Shown here: positions 17,595-27,281 of the stretch, one piece after another
How the letters are laid out: each line of letters starts with the position of its first letter
Numbering within the stretch: the first letter of the stretch is position 1
DNA from: Acidobacteriota bacterium
GTDB taxonomy: Bacteria; Acidobacteriota; Aminicenantia; Aminicenantales; Saccharicenantaceae
Assembly: GCA_014894455.1 (NCBI GenBank)
Contig: JADBLN010000016.1
Span: 1 to 42,963, forward strand
Length of the DNA: 42,963 nt
Reading direction: 5' to 3'
Translations under genes and position numbers: made by a program
Notes under the pieces: generated by a model
The model's database searches: none
Seen by the model: the letters and a program-made list of their open reading frames with translations, nothing else
What the model was told of the DNA's origin: nothing

Positions 17595-18758
17595 CTAGAC
17601 GCCTTCGACGGCGTGCGTCCCGGCCTCGATGCGGACAACGTGGATCTTGGGGGCGCGGCCGATCGCCGCCTCGTAGTCCCGCGCAACGCGGGCCTCGAAT
17701 TCCGGGACGGCGTCCGCCTCGACCAGGCTGATCGTGCAACCGCCGAAGCCCGCGCCCATCATCCGGGCGCCCAGGACGCCCGGCACGCGGCGGGCCGCTT
17801 CGACGAGGGCGTCGAGCTCGACGGACGAGACCTCGTAGTCATCGCGCAGGCCGGCGTGGGACAGGTTCATCAGCCCACCCAAGACCGCGAAGTCGTTCCG
17901 GACGAGGGCGGCCGAGGCGTCCCCGACGCGGATGTTCTCGCGGACGACGTAGTCGCAGCGGCGGTAGACGACCGGGTCGAACTCGGCCCTGTGTTCGCCG
18001 AGGAGGTCCAGGGTCGCGTCCCTCAGGCTGCGGACCGAGGGGTCGTGCATCCGGAGGACGCTGACGCCGGCCTCGCACTGCGCGCGGCGGACGTTGTATT
18101 CCGACGAGGCCAGCTCGCGCCGGACCAGGGTGTCGGAGATGACGATCCGGAGGTCCTCGCGCTCGAAGGGGAAGCGTTCGAACTCGAGCGACCGGCAGTC
18201 GAGCTTGAGGACGCTCTTCTCCCGGCCGTGGATGTTGATGAACTGGTCCATGATGCCGCAGCGAACGCCGACGAATTCGTTCTCGGCCTTCTGGGCCAGC
18301 TTGACCAGGGCCAGGCTGTCGAGCCCGAGGCCGAAAAGGACGTTGAGGGCGAAGGCCAGGCCGCCTTCGATGGCCGCCGACGAGGACATCCCGGCCCCGA
18401 TGGGGATGTCGCCGCCGAAGACGCAGTTGAAGCCGCCGACCCTGTGGCCGGCTTTGAGGAATTGGTCGACGACCCCCTGGAGGTAGTCGGGCCAGCGGAG
18501 GGGGGACCGGTGGAACGCGCCGAGCTCGCAGCGGAATTCCTGGTTGAAATCGTGCGAGACGAAATGGCAGAGCCCGTCCGGCCGGGGCGAAACGGCGAAG
18601 ACCACGGCCTTGTCCGTGGCGCCGGGAAGGACGAACCCTTCGTTGTAATCGGTATGCTCGCCGATAAGGTTGATCCTGCCGGGAGAGACGACGAGGAGGG
18701 GCTTCTCGGGGAAATGCCCGCGGAACTTGGCGGCGATGACGGGGACCTGCGCGTTCAT
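17595..18758 (-). CDS. galK: Galactokinase
   Basis: SPGRINLIGEHTDYNEGFVLP, GDIPIGAGMSSSAAIE, GARMMGAGFGGCTISLV. Confidence 0.95.
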   Translation of the reverse strand: MNAQVPVIAAKFRGHFPEKPLLVVSPGRINLIGEHTDYNEGFVLPGATDKAVVFAVSPRPDGLCHFVSHDFNQEFRCELGAFHRSPLRWPDYLQGVVDQFLKAGHRVGGFNCVFGGDIPIGAGMSSSAAIEGGLAFALNVLFGLGLDSLALVKLAQKAENEFVGVRCGIMDQFINIHGREKSVLKLDCRSLEFERFPFEREDLRIVISDTLVRRELASSEYNVRRAQCEAGVSVLRMHDPSVRSLRDATLDLLGEHRAEFDPVVYRRCDYVVRENIRVGDASAALVRNDFAVLGGLMNLSHAGLRDDYEVSSVELDALVEAARRVPGVLGARMMGAGFGGCTISLVEADAVPEFEARVARDYEAAIGRAPKIHVVRIEAGTHAVEGV

Positions 18759-18855
18759 TCTCTCTCCTTTCGCCCGGATGATATCATGAGACGCTGCCGG
18801 AGGGGAAGAATTATCAACTCAGCCCCAGAAAGTCAATACGGCGCCGGAAGGGAAA

Positions 18856-19433
18856 TCAGACGCCGAAGCTCATCTTCTGCCGGATCTCGGCCGCCTTCTG
18901 CTCGGCCGGGGCGATGACCTCCCGCCCGATCCGGGCAGGTGGAAATCGAGGACGAGCGGGGAATAGTCGACGCGGCGGAGGGCGTCTTTGATGGCCAGGA
19001 GGACGGGTTTCCTCTCGGGGGGAAAGCGGCCGATGACGAGGACGGTGTTGAGGGTGATGGAGAAAACCTCGTAGCGGGCCTTCTCGTGATGGAGCAGCAT
19101 GCCGACGAGCTGGGCCGTCTGCAGGCTGTCGACCGAAAGGACCGGCTGGCTGAGGTTGGCCTTGAAAAACGAGGCCTGGCTGAGGTCGGCCTGGCTGAGG
19201 TCGGCCCGGAAAAACTTGGCCCGGGCCAGGTTGGCGCCGCTGAGGTTCGTCCCGGCGAGCTTGGCGCCGCTGAAGTCGGCCTTGGCCAGGTTGGCCCCGG
19301 CCAGGTTGAGCTCGGAGAGGTCGGCGCCGGCGAAATCGGGCACGACCTTGGTGTTTTTCCGGCGCCACTCGTTCCAGTGGTCGATCCGGTCTCTGACGAT
19401 GTCGACGTGCCCCGCGTTCGCCATGGACTTCAT
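18856..19433 (-). pseudogene. Pentapeptide-repeat protein with disrupted/shortened C-terminal domain
   Basis: ADLSELNLAGANLAKADFSGAKLAG... repeats then LNTVLVIGRFPPERKPVLLAIKDALRRVDYSPLVLDF; apparent true C-terminus REVIAPAEQKAAEIRQKMSFGV* lies in another frame. Confidence 0.65.
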
Positions 19434-19473
19434 TCTAGGGGGATTGCCGTTCCCCTGTCAATCGCTCCAAATT

Positions 19474-21309
19474 CTATTTTTTCCTGAGTTTGAGGACCCC
19501 CTTGATGCCGTCGAGGTCGACCTGGAAGTACTGGAGAAAATCGTTGCCGAGAAGGCCGGCCTCCTCGTCCATTCCCAGGTCGTAGACAATGGCGCGGATG
19601 TCGAAGACCGTCTGCCCTTCGACCTCGATGGATTCGAGCCGGACCTGATAGGCCAGGTCCCCTCCCGCAACCCCCTGGAGACCTACGACGGGTGTCGACG
19701 AGTCGATCCTGATCCCCAACGCCTCGACGGCTGAAGTGGGGATGATGCTCGACGTCGCGCCCGTATCGATGAAAAACTTCTGCCGAAGCTTTTTATTGAT
19801 GACGGCGTAGACGGGGATGAGTTTGTCCCCAGGGTTGAAGCGGATGGTGGCCGACTCTTCGTCGCGGCGGCCCTCCTCGACGAGCCGCTCGAGAGTGCGG
19901 GCCTTGTCCGACAGGGCCGTCGGGTATTGTTTGGCCCGGAGGAGGTCCGACGCCCTCCCCCACTTCTTCTCCAGGACGGCGACCTCGACACCGAGGAGGT
20001 GAAGCTCGAGGTCGTCGGGAGCGAGAGGGCTCACCGCCTCGAAGATCTCGAGGCCGTTGTAGCCGCGCTCGTTGAGGATTTTGTGGAGCGACGCCTTGGC
20101 CAGCTCGACCTCGACGGCTTCGAGCTCCTTGTAGGCGGGCGCGCCCTGGATCACGGGCCGGCGCCGGAGGTCGGCGAGAAGTCGATGGGCGGCGTCGTAG
20201 CCGCGGGTTTCCCCGGCGGCCCTGGCCGCGGCCTTGATGAGCGAGATGTCCCCGGCGGCGGAGAGGATATCCGGGTCGAGGATCCGGCCGACCTCGGCGG
20301 CCATCCCCCGCTCGATCATGGCCGTGGCCAGGGACGACATGCGCGCCACGACCATGGCCGGTTTCAGGTGGAGCGGAAGGTCCTCTGGAGAAAGCAGGGC
20401 TTGGCCGCGGAAGCCGGCGGCGAATGCCGTCAGTTTGCGGTCGGACGCGACCTCGTCCGTCATGGACATGGCCCGGACGATGGCTGCTTCGCGCGAACGC
20501 GCGAAGAGCGTGCCGGCGAGGTCGCCGGCCGGAAGGAAGGGCTTCGGACCGGCCCCATCGAACGGCGCCCAAAGGTATCCCCTGGCGACGCCCTGGCCGA
20601 ACGTCCAGCCGACGACACGGCCTTTTTGAACGAGGACGCCGGGCGCGGAGATCTCGCCGAACAGGGCGAAGGTCTTGAACGAGCCGGCGGAACGAAGCGG
20701 GCCCGTCTCGATGGCGAAGGATGTCCTCTCGCCGCTCAAAGGACGCCACTCGAGAAGCTCGGATTCGTCGTAAGGCGCAAGCTCCGGGGTCCGCAGGCTT
20801 TCGTCGATCTCAAAGCGGCAGAGAACGACGGGATTCGTTGGTTTCCAATCCACCCAGGCCGGGCGGATGCCGGACGGGCCCGGGCTGTCGAGGAGCGGGA
20901 CGCCAATGCCGAGAAACGCCCAGAGCGGCAGGGCCGCCCAGGAGCCGTCGAAAAGGGCGCTTTCGAGCGAAGCCGGCGCTCCTTCCCACAAACCTTCGAG
21001 GGCGAAGCGCCCGGCGACAAGAGCAAGACTCGCCGGGGCGGGAATGGATTCGACGGCTTTCGAGGCGACGGAGCCCTGAGCGGCCGGCTCAGCGACGGAA
21101 GCCTTCGATTCCGCCCTCCGCGACATCGGCCTCAGCCCAGGCAATAGGAAATACCCGGCGATCACGACAAGAAGGGCCGCCGCACCGGCAAAGACGTACC
21201 AGGGGATAGTTCTCCTCTGCCGCGCCTGTGGCCGGGTCAAGAGCGCGCCGCAGGCCGAGCAGTATCTCGAGGTGTCGGGATTCTCGGTTCGACAGCGGCG
21301 GCAATTCAT
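19474..21309 (-). CDS. Zinc-ribbon/TM protein with C-terminal retropepsin-like aspartyl protease domain
   Basis: MNCRRCRTENPDTSRYCSACG; TM; KFFIDTGATSSIIPTSAVEALGI and GLLGNDFLQYF. Confidence 0.85.
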   Translation of the reverse strand: MNCRRCRTENPDTSRYCSACGALLTRPQARQRRTIPWYVFAGAAALLVVIAGYFLLPGLRPMSRRAESKASVAEPAAQGSVASKAVESIPAPASLALVAGRFALEGLWEGAPASLESALFDGSWAALPLWAFLGIGVPLLDSPGPSGIRPAWVDWKPTNPVVLCRFEIDESLRTPELAPYDESELLEWRPLSGERTSFAIETGPLRSAGSFKTFALFGEISAPGVLVQKGRVVGWTFGQGVARGYLWAPFDGAGPKPFLPAGDLAGTLFARSREAAIVRAMSMTDEVASDRKLTAFAAGFRGQALLSPEDLPLHLKPAMVVARMSSLATAMIERGMAAEVGRILDPDILSAAGDISLIKAAARAAGETRGYDAAHRLLADLRRRPVIQGAPAYKELEAVEVELAKASLHKILNERGYNGLEIFEAVSPLAPDDLELHLLGVEVAVLEKKWGRASDLLRAKQYPTALSDKARTLERLVEEGRRDEESATIRFNPGDKLIPVYAVINKKLRQKFFIDTGATSSIIPTSAVEALGIRIDSSTPVVGLQGVAGGDLAYQVRLESIEVEGQTVFDIRAIVYDLGMDEEAGLLGNDFLQYFQVDLDGIKGVLKLRKK

Positions 21310-21398
21310 GGCTGGCCCTTCTTTTTCGGAAGAATAAGTCAACGGAGGCGCGAAGTCAAACGGTCCGGGTCGGATTTGCGGGCGGGAAGATCCGTTAG

Positions 21399-21470
21399 TA
21401 GCGCTACGGGGATTCGAACCCCGGTCTGATGGCTGAGAACCACCTGTCCTGACCCCTAGACGATAGCGCC
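21399..21470 (-). tRNA. tRNA-Glu (anticodon CUC)
   Basis: Cloverleaf ggcgcta-tc-gtct...ggac-a-ggtgg-ttCTCag-ccatc-...-cggggttcgaatccccg-tagcgct-a. Confidence 0.93.
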
Positions 21471-21557
21471 GCAAGGGGCAATAAAAATAGCAGATTCCCC
21501 CCGGACTGTCAACCCGGCTTCGGTGGCCTAAAAGCCGCGGCGAAGAGCCGTTCTAGC

Positions 21558-23300
21558 CTAGCGTCTCCCCGCCAGGAGCATTTTGGCGGCCGTCTCTCCC
21601 CCGTTGATGCGGTAGAGCATCGGCAGGGGCCGGTCCAGGCCCTCGACGTATTCCGGGGCGTTCTCCCAGCGATAGTTCAGAATATTCGCGTAGTCGGAGA
21701 AATGCTGCCAGCGCCGCCGCGGCAGACCGGTCACCATGTGGATGTGGTTGGCCGGCATGCCCATCTTGGCCTGGCTCGCCGGGACGTGGTCGAAGGTCAG
21801 GAACGTGTGCGGCCAGGTGTAATCGGAGGCGTGGCAGACCCTCTCGGCGAGCAGCGCGGGGAGCTCGACGCTCTGGGCCTCGTCCTGGACCATGGTGAAC
21901 ATACCACCGAGGTCGGAGTAGGCAACGCGCCCGGCGACACCCTTGATGCCCTTGGGCGAGAGGTAGCTCACCGAAAAGCCCAGGCCGGGGAAATAGTACT
22001 CGATGGCCTTGAACAGGAACCACTTCTCGCCGTAGTCGAGCGAGCCGGAGCCGGAGTTGTCGCCGTCGATGAAGCCCCGCTCCATCCAAGGTTCGTTCTT
22101 GTATTTCTTGAGGTCGAGGCCGAGGGCCTTGGCGTTCGTCTCGATCTCCCAGGGCTCGTAGACCTTGCGGAAGTCCATGAAAAGAGTGGGTTTGCCGCCG
22201 GAGAGATAGCAGTAGGCGATCATAGTCAAGAGGGCCTGGATGTCGTTTTCGGTGGCGAAGGGGACGACCGTCTTTTTGCCGGTGTGGTCCTCGGTCGAGT
22301 TGAAGAGCGACTCGGCGATGTCGGCGGTCGCGAGCGGGATGCCGCGCCGGTCCGAACCCCAGGCGAGCTGGCTCGTCCAGCCGCCGCCGACGGCGTTGAT
22401 GTCGCGCATATAGTTGCGGATGATAAGGTAGAGGGCCAGGCCCTCGTCGAGCTTCGCCTTGTCGGCCGCGGAAAGCGCGGGGGCTTTGACGTCCTTTCCG
22501 GTGAGGATCGCCCGGCCGTACTTCTTGATGTCCTCGGAGTCGGCGAAGATGCGGCCGCGGAACTTGACGTCGACGACCCAATCGCGGAGGGCCTTGAGCT
22601 CGGCGGCGTCGTAGCCGCCCTTCTTGTGGAGCATGTCGGCGAAGAGCTTCATGGACTCGCGCGTGCTCTCCAGGCCGAAGAAGCGCCGGGCGGCATGGAC
22701 GTGGTTGAGGGCGGTCTCCATCTGCATGGAGTCGGTGTCCACGGCGAGGAAGCGCTTGCCCTGGAGGGCGACGCGGGTCAGCATGGCGTAGGCCAGGTCG
22801 ACGACCTCTTCTTGGGTCTTGGCGTCGAACTCCGGGTTCATCCCGGTTTCGGGCATCGTCCCGATGACCATGGGACAGAGGCGTCCCGTTTGGGCGTAGG
22901 CGCCGACCAGGGCGTCGATGCCGACGACGCCGGGCTTGGGGGCGTTGTTGCCGCCGACACAGGCGAGGGGCAGGCTCGGGGCGAAGTGCGCGGTCAGGGC
23001 CATGGCCGTCTTCCCCGGGAAAAACCAGGTGTCGGGGACGATGAAGATGCCGCCGACGCCCGCTTCCTTCATTTCCTGGGCCCCGGCGTCGGCCGTGCGC
23101 TCGCTGTCGACGAGGCGGGAGCAGGTGAAGATGTTGGGCGGGCTGCCGTCGGGCAGGCGCAGGCGCTTGGCCAGCAGGGCGGCCGTCATTTGGCCGATAT
23201 TGAAGGCTCGCGTCCGCGATTCCTCGTCGATGCGCGGGTCGCAAGGGACGAAGACACCGAGGGTGGGCGCTCCGGGCTTTTTCTTCCCCGTGTAGGGCAT
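21558..23300 (-). CDS. L-fucose isomerase-like protein
   Basis: 580 aa; FucI-type pattern (LGVFVPCDPRIDEESR, VPDTWFFPGKTAMAL, ETGMNPEFDAKTQEEVVDLAYAML), adjacent to fucosidase. Confidence 0.8.
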   Translation of the reverse strand: MPYTGKKKPGAPTLGVFVPCDPRIDEESRTRAFNIGQMTAALLAKRLRLPDGSPPNIFTCSRLVDSERTADAGAQEMKEAGVGGIFIVPDTWFFPGKTAMALTAHFAPSLPLACVGGNNAPKPGVVGIDALVGAYAQTGRLCPMVIGTMPETGMNPEFDAKTQEEVVDLAYAMLTRVALQGKRFLAVDTDSMQMETALNHVHAARRFFGLESTRESMKLFADMLHKKGGYDAAELKALRDWVVDVKFRGRIFADSEDIKKYGRAILTGKDVKAPALSAADKAKLDEGLALYLIIRNYMRDINAVGGGWTSQLAWGSDRRGIPLATADIAESLFNSTEDHTGKKTVVPFATENDIQALLTMIAYCYLSGGKPTLFMDFRKVYEPWEIETNAKALGLDLKKYKNEPWMERGFIDGDNSGSGSLDYGEKWFLFKAIEYYFPGLGFSVSYLSPKGIKGVAGRVAYSDLGGMFTMVQDEAQSVELPALLAERVCHASDYTWPHTFLTFDHVPASQAKMGMPANHIHMVTGLPRRRWQHFSDYANILNYRWENAPEYVEGLDRPLPMLYRINGGETAAKMLLAGRR

Positions 23301-23323
23301 GGCTCCCTCCGTGAGATGCGGGC

Positions 23324-24256
23324 TTAGATGTATTCGATGGTAGACGGCGGCTTGGGCGTCAGCTCGTAGGCCACGCGGGTGACCTCGGGTAGCTCGGTCG
23401 TGATCCTCGTCGAGATCTTCATGAGGACGTCCCAGGGCAGGGGCGACGGCTCGGCGGTCATGGCGTCCCGGCTCTCGACGGAACGGACGATGACGATGTG
23501 GCCGAAGGACCGTTTCCCGCCGACGATGCCCGTTCCCTTGTCCTCGAGGAGGACGGCGAAGGCCTGGAAGGGCTTGTGGGCCGCGACTTCCTCCTCGACG
23601 ATGACCGTGGCCGCCCGGACGAGGTCGACGCGTTCGGGCGTTACCTCGCCGATGATCCGTGTCGCCAGGGCCGGGCCGGGGAAGGGCATGCGGTTGTAGA
23701 TCGACTCGGGCAGGCCCAATTCCTTGGCCACGAGGCGGACCTCGTGCTTGAAGAGCTCCTTGATGGGCTCGACGACCTTGAAGCCGAACCCTTCCTCGGG
23801 ATTGATGCCGATCTGCTCGAGGATGTTGTGCTGGGTCTTGTAGCCTTTCTGCGTTTCGATGATGTCGGCCGCGATCGTCCCCTGGATGAGGTAGCGGGCC
23901 TTGCTCTTGAGGACCTCTTTGCCGAAGGAGCTGTAGAAGGCGTAGCGGAAGGCCTTGCGCTTCTCTTCGGGGTCGGACTTGCCCTTGAGGGCGGCGAAGT
24001 ATTCCTTCTTCTTGTCGGCGATATCGACGGCGATGCCCAGCCCGGCGAATATTTTGGCGACCTCCTGGGGCTCTCCGGCGCGCATCAGCCCGTGGTCGAT
24101 GAAGACCGACTTGAGCTGGGAGCCGAGGGCGCGGTAGGCCAGGACGGTGCAGGCGGAGCTGTCGACGCCGCCGGACAGGGCTGAAATGGCGTTGCCGCCG
24201 CCGATCGTCTTCTTGATTTCTTCGACTTGCGTTTCGATGAATTTTTTGACGTTCAT
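23324..24256 (-). CDS. GMP synthase ATP-pyrophosphatase subunit (stand-alone, no amidotransferase domain)
   Basis: AISALSGGVDSSACTVLAYRALG PP-loop; RMPFPGPALATRIIGEVTPERVDLVR; C-terminal TRVAYELTPKPPSTIEYI; start MNVKKFIETQVEEIKK. Confidence 0.92.
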   Translation of the reverse strand: MNVKKFIETQVEEIKKTIGGGNAISALSGGVDSSACTVLAYRALGSQLKSVFIDHGLMRAGEPQEVAKIFAGLGIAVDIADKKKEYFAALKGKSDPEEKRKAFRYAFYSSFGKEVLKSKARYLIQGTIAADIIETQKGYKTQHNILEQIGINPEEGFGFKVVEPIKELFKHEVRLVAKELGLPESIYNRMPFPGPALATRIIGEVTPERVDLVRAATVIVEEEVAAHKPFQAFAVLLEDKGTGIVGGKRSFGHIVIVRSVESRDAMTAEPSPLPWDVLMKISTRITTELPEVTRVAYELTPKPPSTIEYI

Positions 24257-24299
24257 GCGGGCCTCCATATCTCGTTTTGTGTCATCATACTTATTTTCC

Positions 24300-24352
24300 A
24301 AGAGGGGGTCAAACCTACCTTTTGCAGCAAAAGGTAGGTTTGACCCCCTCTT
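24300..24352. repeat. 53-nt perfect palindrome (26-bp arms, 1-nt centre), REP/MITE-like
   Basis: aagagggggtcaaacctaccttttgc-a-gcaaaaggtaggtttgaccccctctt between divergent genes. Confidence 0.9.
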
Positions 24353-24415
24353 TCCGTTTGAAGGGGGAACGCGTTTCGGATACCATAGGCTCCCACGATC
24401 CATGAGGAGGAGTCC

Positions 24416-25735
24416 ATGAAAAGCCAGCCTATCGCCATCCCAGTTTGTGTCCTCATTGTCCTGTTCGCCGCGACCGCCCTCCCGACGGCGCTTCATCCCG
24501 CGACACCCCTCGAAAAGAAGATCCAGGCCCTCACCGACAAGTTGACGCCCGAGCTCATCGCCATTCGCCAGGACATTCATTGTCATCCGGAGCTCGGCCT
24601 CCAGCTGCCGAGGACTTCCGCGATCGTCGCCGATTATTTCCGCAGGCTCGGCCTCGAGGTCCGGACGGGCTTCGCCGAGAGCGGGGTCCTCGGCATCCTC
24701 AAGGGAGGGAAGCCCGGCCCCGTCGTGGCCATGCGGGGCGATATGGACGCCCTGCCCATCACCGAGGAGACGGACCTGCCTTTTGCCTCGAAAGACCGGA
24801 CGACCCTCGACGGCCGCGAGGTCGGGGTCATGCACGCCTGCGGCCACGACATCCACACAGCGCTCCTCCTTGGTACCGCCGCCGTCCTCTCGGCCATGAA
24901 GGCCGATCTTCCGGGCACGGTCCTGTTCGTCGCCCAGCCTGGGGAGGAGTGCTGTGACGGGGCGAAACAGATGATCGCGGACGGCGTTTTCAAGGACATC
25001 GTCCCCGAGGCCTTCTTCGCCTACCACGTCGACGACACCCTCAAGGCCGGGAAGATCGGCTATGCGTCGGGCTTCATGTCGGCCAATGTCGACGGCTTCA
25101 CCCTCGAGATCAAGTCCGACGGATGCCACGGGGCGAGTCCCAACCTCTGCGTCGACCCGATCGTCGTCGGCGCCCAAATTGTCATCGCCCTCCAGGTCAT
25201 GGTCTCCCGGGAAATCGGCGTCCACGACAACACGGTCGTCACCGTCGGCTCCTTCCACGCCGGGAGCGCCCCGAACATCATCCCCCGCTCCGCCAAGCTC
25301 GAGGTCACCGTGCGTAACTACGGCGAGGCCCAGCGCAAGGTCCTCCAGGATAAGATCACCCGGCTGGTGTCGAACATCTGCGAGGCCGCCGGGGCGACCT
25401 TCGACCTCAACTATCAATTCGGCACAGCTTCGGTCTACAACGACCCGGCCCTCGTCCTCGAGGCGCTGGCAACAGCCGCGCGTGTCCTCGGCGGAAAATC
25501 GGCCCTCGTCGAGCAAAAACCCGAGATGGGCGGCGAGGACTTCAGCTACTTCGGCACGGTCGCCCCGGCTGTGATGTTCAACCTGGGTGTCGTCCCGCCG
25601 GACAGGGACACGACCGCGGTCCACTCCCCGACCTTCGTCGCCGACGAGGCCAGCATCCCCGTCGGCGTCAACCTCATGGCCAACATCATCATGGACCACC
25701 AGATGAAACCGGCCAAGAACCCGAAGAAGAAGTAG
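24416..25735 (+). CDS. M20-family amidohydrolase/peptidase, exported
   Basis: MRGDMDALPITEETDLPFAS, HACGHDIHTALLLG, QPGEECCDGAKQMI, MGGEDFSYF; signal peptide. Confidence 0.93.
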   Translation: MKSQPIAIPVCVLIVLFAATALPTALHPATPLEKKIQALTDKLTPELIAIRQDIHCHPELGLQLPRTSAIVADYFRRLGLEVRTGFAESGVLGILKGGKPGPVVAMRGDMDALPITEETDLPFASKDRTTLDGREVGVMHACGHDIHTALLLGTAAVLSAMKADLPGTVLFVAQPGEECCDGAKQMIADGVFKDIVPEAFFAYHVDDTLKAGKIGYASGFMSANVDGFTLEIKSDGCHGASPNLCVDPIVVGAQIVIALQVMVSREIGVHDNTVVTVGSFHAGSAPNIIPRSAKLEVTVRNYGEAQRKVLQDKITRLVSNICEAAGATFDLNYQFGTASVYNDPALVLEALATAARVLGGKSALVEQKPEMGGEDFSYFGTVAPAVMFNLGVVPPDRDTTAVHSPTFVADEASIPVGVNLMANIIMDHQMKPAKNPKKK

Positions 25736-25744
25736 GAGGGCGGC

Positions 25745-27199
25745 ATGAACCGTAAAGCCCTTCTCGTTCTCTCCGCGGCATTGGCGGGATCCCTTCTCCT
25801 GTCCGCGGGTTTGCCGGCCTCCCGGAACGCCTCGACCGAGGACCGCGAGACCGACCCGCTCGTCCTCCAAAAGCTCGAGCGCTGGCAGGACTGGAAGTTC
25901 GGCCTGATGATTCACTGGGGCCCCTATAGCCAATGGGGAGTCGTCGAGTCCTGGACGCTCTGCTCCGAGGACGAGCCCTGGTGCCGCCGCTCCATGGACA
26001 ACTACGTCGAATACAAGAAAGCTTACGAAGCCTTGCCCCACACATTCAACCCGGCCAAGTTCAACCCGGCCAAGTGGGCGGCCGTGGCAAAAGCGGCGGG
26101 GATGCGCTACGTCGTCTTCACGACCAAGCACCACGACGGCTTCTCGATGTTCGACACGAAACAAACGGACTACCGGATAACCTCGCCGGACGTCCCCTTT
26201 CACAGCGACCCGAAGGCCGATGTCACCAAGGTCCTATTCGACGCTTTCCGGAAAGAAGGATTCGGGACGGGCGCCTACTTTTCGAAGCCCGACTGGCGCC
26301 ACCCCGACTTCTGGGCGCCCGAATGGGCGACGCCCGACCGGAACGTCAACTACAGCATCGAGCGATACCCGGAGCGATGGCAGCGCTTCCGCGATTTCAC
26401 CTACCGGCAGGTCGAGGAGCTGGTCAGCGGCTACGGGCCGCTCGATATCCTCTGGCTCGACGGCGGCTGGGTCCGACCCCAGCCCATGACCGAGATCGCG
26501 CCGGGGCATTTCGTCAGGAACACGAAGAGCATGGACATCGACATGCCCCGGATCGCGGCCATGGCCCGCCGCTACCAGCCCGGCCTCCTCGTCGTCGACA
26601 GGACGGTGGCCGGCCGTTTCGAGAACTACCGGACGCCCGAGCAGGAGATCCCGGAAAAGCCCCTGCCCTACGCCTGGGAAACCTGCATGACCATGGGCGA
26701 CCAGTGGTCCTTCAAGCCCGGCGACCGCTACAAGACGACGCACCGGCTCGTCCATCTCCTCGTCGACATCGTCTCCAAGGGCGGGAATTTCCTGCTCAAC
26801 ATCGGCCCCAGCCCCGAGGGGGAGTTCGCCCCCGAAGCCCTCGACCGGCTCCGCGGCATCGGCGAATGGATGAAGGTCAACTCCGAGGCCATTTATGGGA
26901 CCCGGCCGGTCGCCCCATTCAAGGAAGCCAAGTCCTGCTTCACCTCCCTTCCTGACGGGACGGTTTACGCCATTTACCTGGCCGATGAAGACGAATCCGC
27001 GCCGCCCGGGAAGCTCATGCTCACCTCGATCGCGCCCAAAAAAGGGAGCATCGTCCGGATGCTCGGCGTCCGGGATCCCGTCCGCTGGGAAAAAGTCGGC
27101 AAGGGCGTCCTTTTGACGCTCCCCCGGAGCGCCGTCAAGAACCCGCCCTGCCACGACGCCTGGGTCTTCAAGATGAAGCAATCGCCGCCCGGGCTGTGA
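25745..27199 (+). CDS. Alpha-L-fucosidase, GH29, exported
   Basis: WKFGLMIHWGPYS, YVVFTTKHHDGFSMFDTKQTDY, DILWLDGGW. Confidence 0.95.
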   Translation: MNRKALLVLSAALAGSLLLSAGLPASRNASTEDRETDPLVLQKLERWQDWKFGLMIHWGPYSQWGVVESWTLCSEDEPWCRRSMDNYVEYKKAYEALPHTFNPAKFNPAKWAAVAKAAGMRYVVFTTKHHDGFSMFDTKQTDYRITSPDVPFHSDPKADVTKVLFDAFRKEGFGTGAYFSKPDWRHPDFWAPEWATPDRNVNYSIERYPERWQRFRDFTYRQVEELVSGYGPLDILWLDGGWVRPQPMTEIAPGHFVRNTKSMDIDMPRIAAMARRYQPGLLVVDRTVAGRFENYRTPEQEIPEKPLPYAWETCMTMGDQWSFKPGDRYKTTHRLVHLLVDIVSKGGNFLLNIGPSPEGEFAPEALDRLRGIGEWMKVNSEAIYGTRPVAPFKEAKSCFTSLPDGTVYAIYLADEDESAPPGKLMLTSIAPKKGSIVRMLGVRDPVRWEKVGKGVLLTLPRSAVKNPPCHDAWVFKMKQSPPGL

Positions 27200-27281
27200 C
27201 GGGGACCATCCAGAGCCCGAGGCGTTTGGCCATCCTCGATTCTTCCGATATAATGGATGTATCCTTGATACGGGAGGCGTC

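Noticed and set aside
17613-18917. 434-aa ORF antisense to galK
   Set aside because: Shadow of a clear galactokinase; composition artefact.
21702-23327. 541-aa ORF antisense to the FucI-like gene (and the 563-aa same-strand alternative frame)
   Set aside because: Only the 580-aa frame shows protein-like sequence and motifs.
24257-26203. N-terminal extension of the 959-aa GMP synthase ORF
   Set aside because: Antisense readthrough of the M20 gene and palindrome; true start at 24256.
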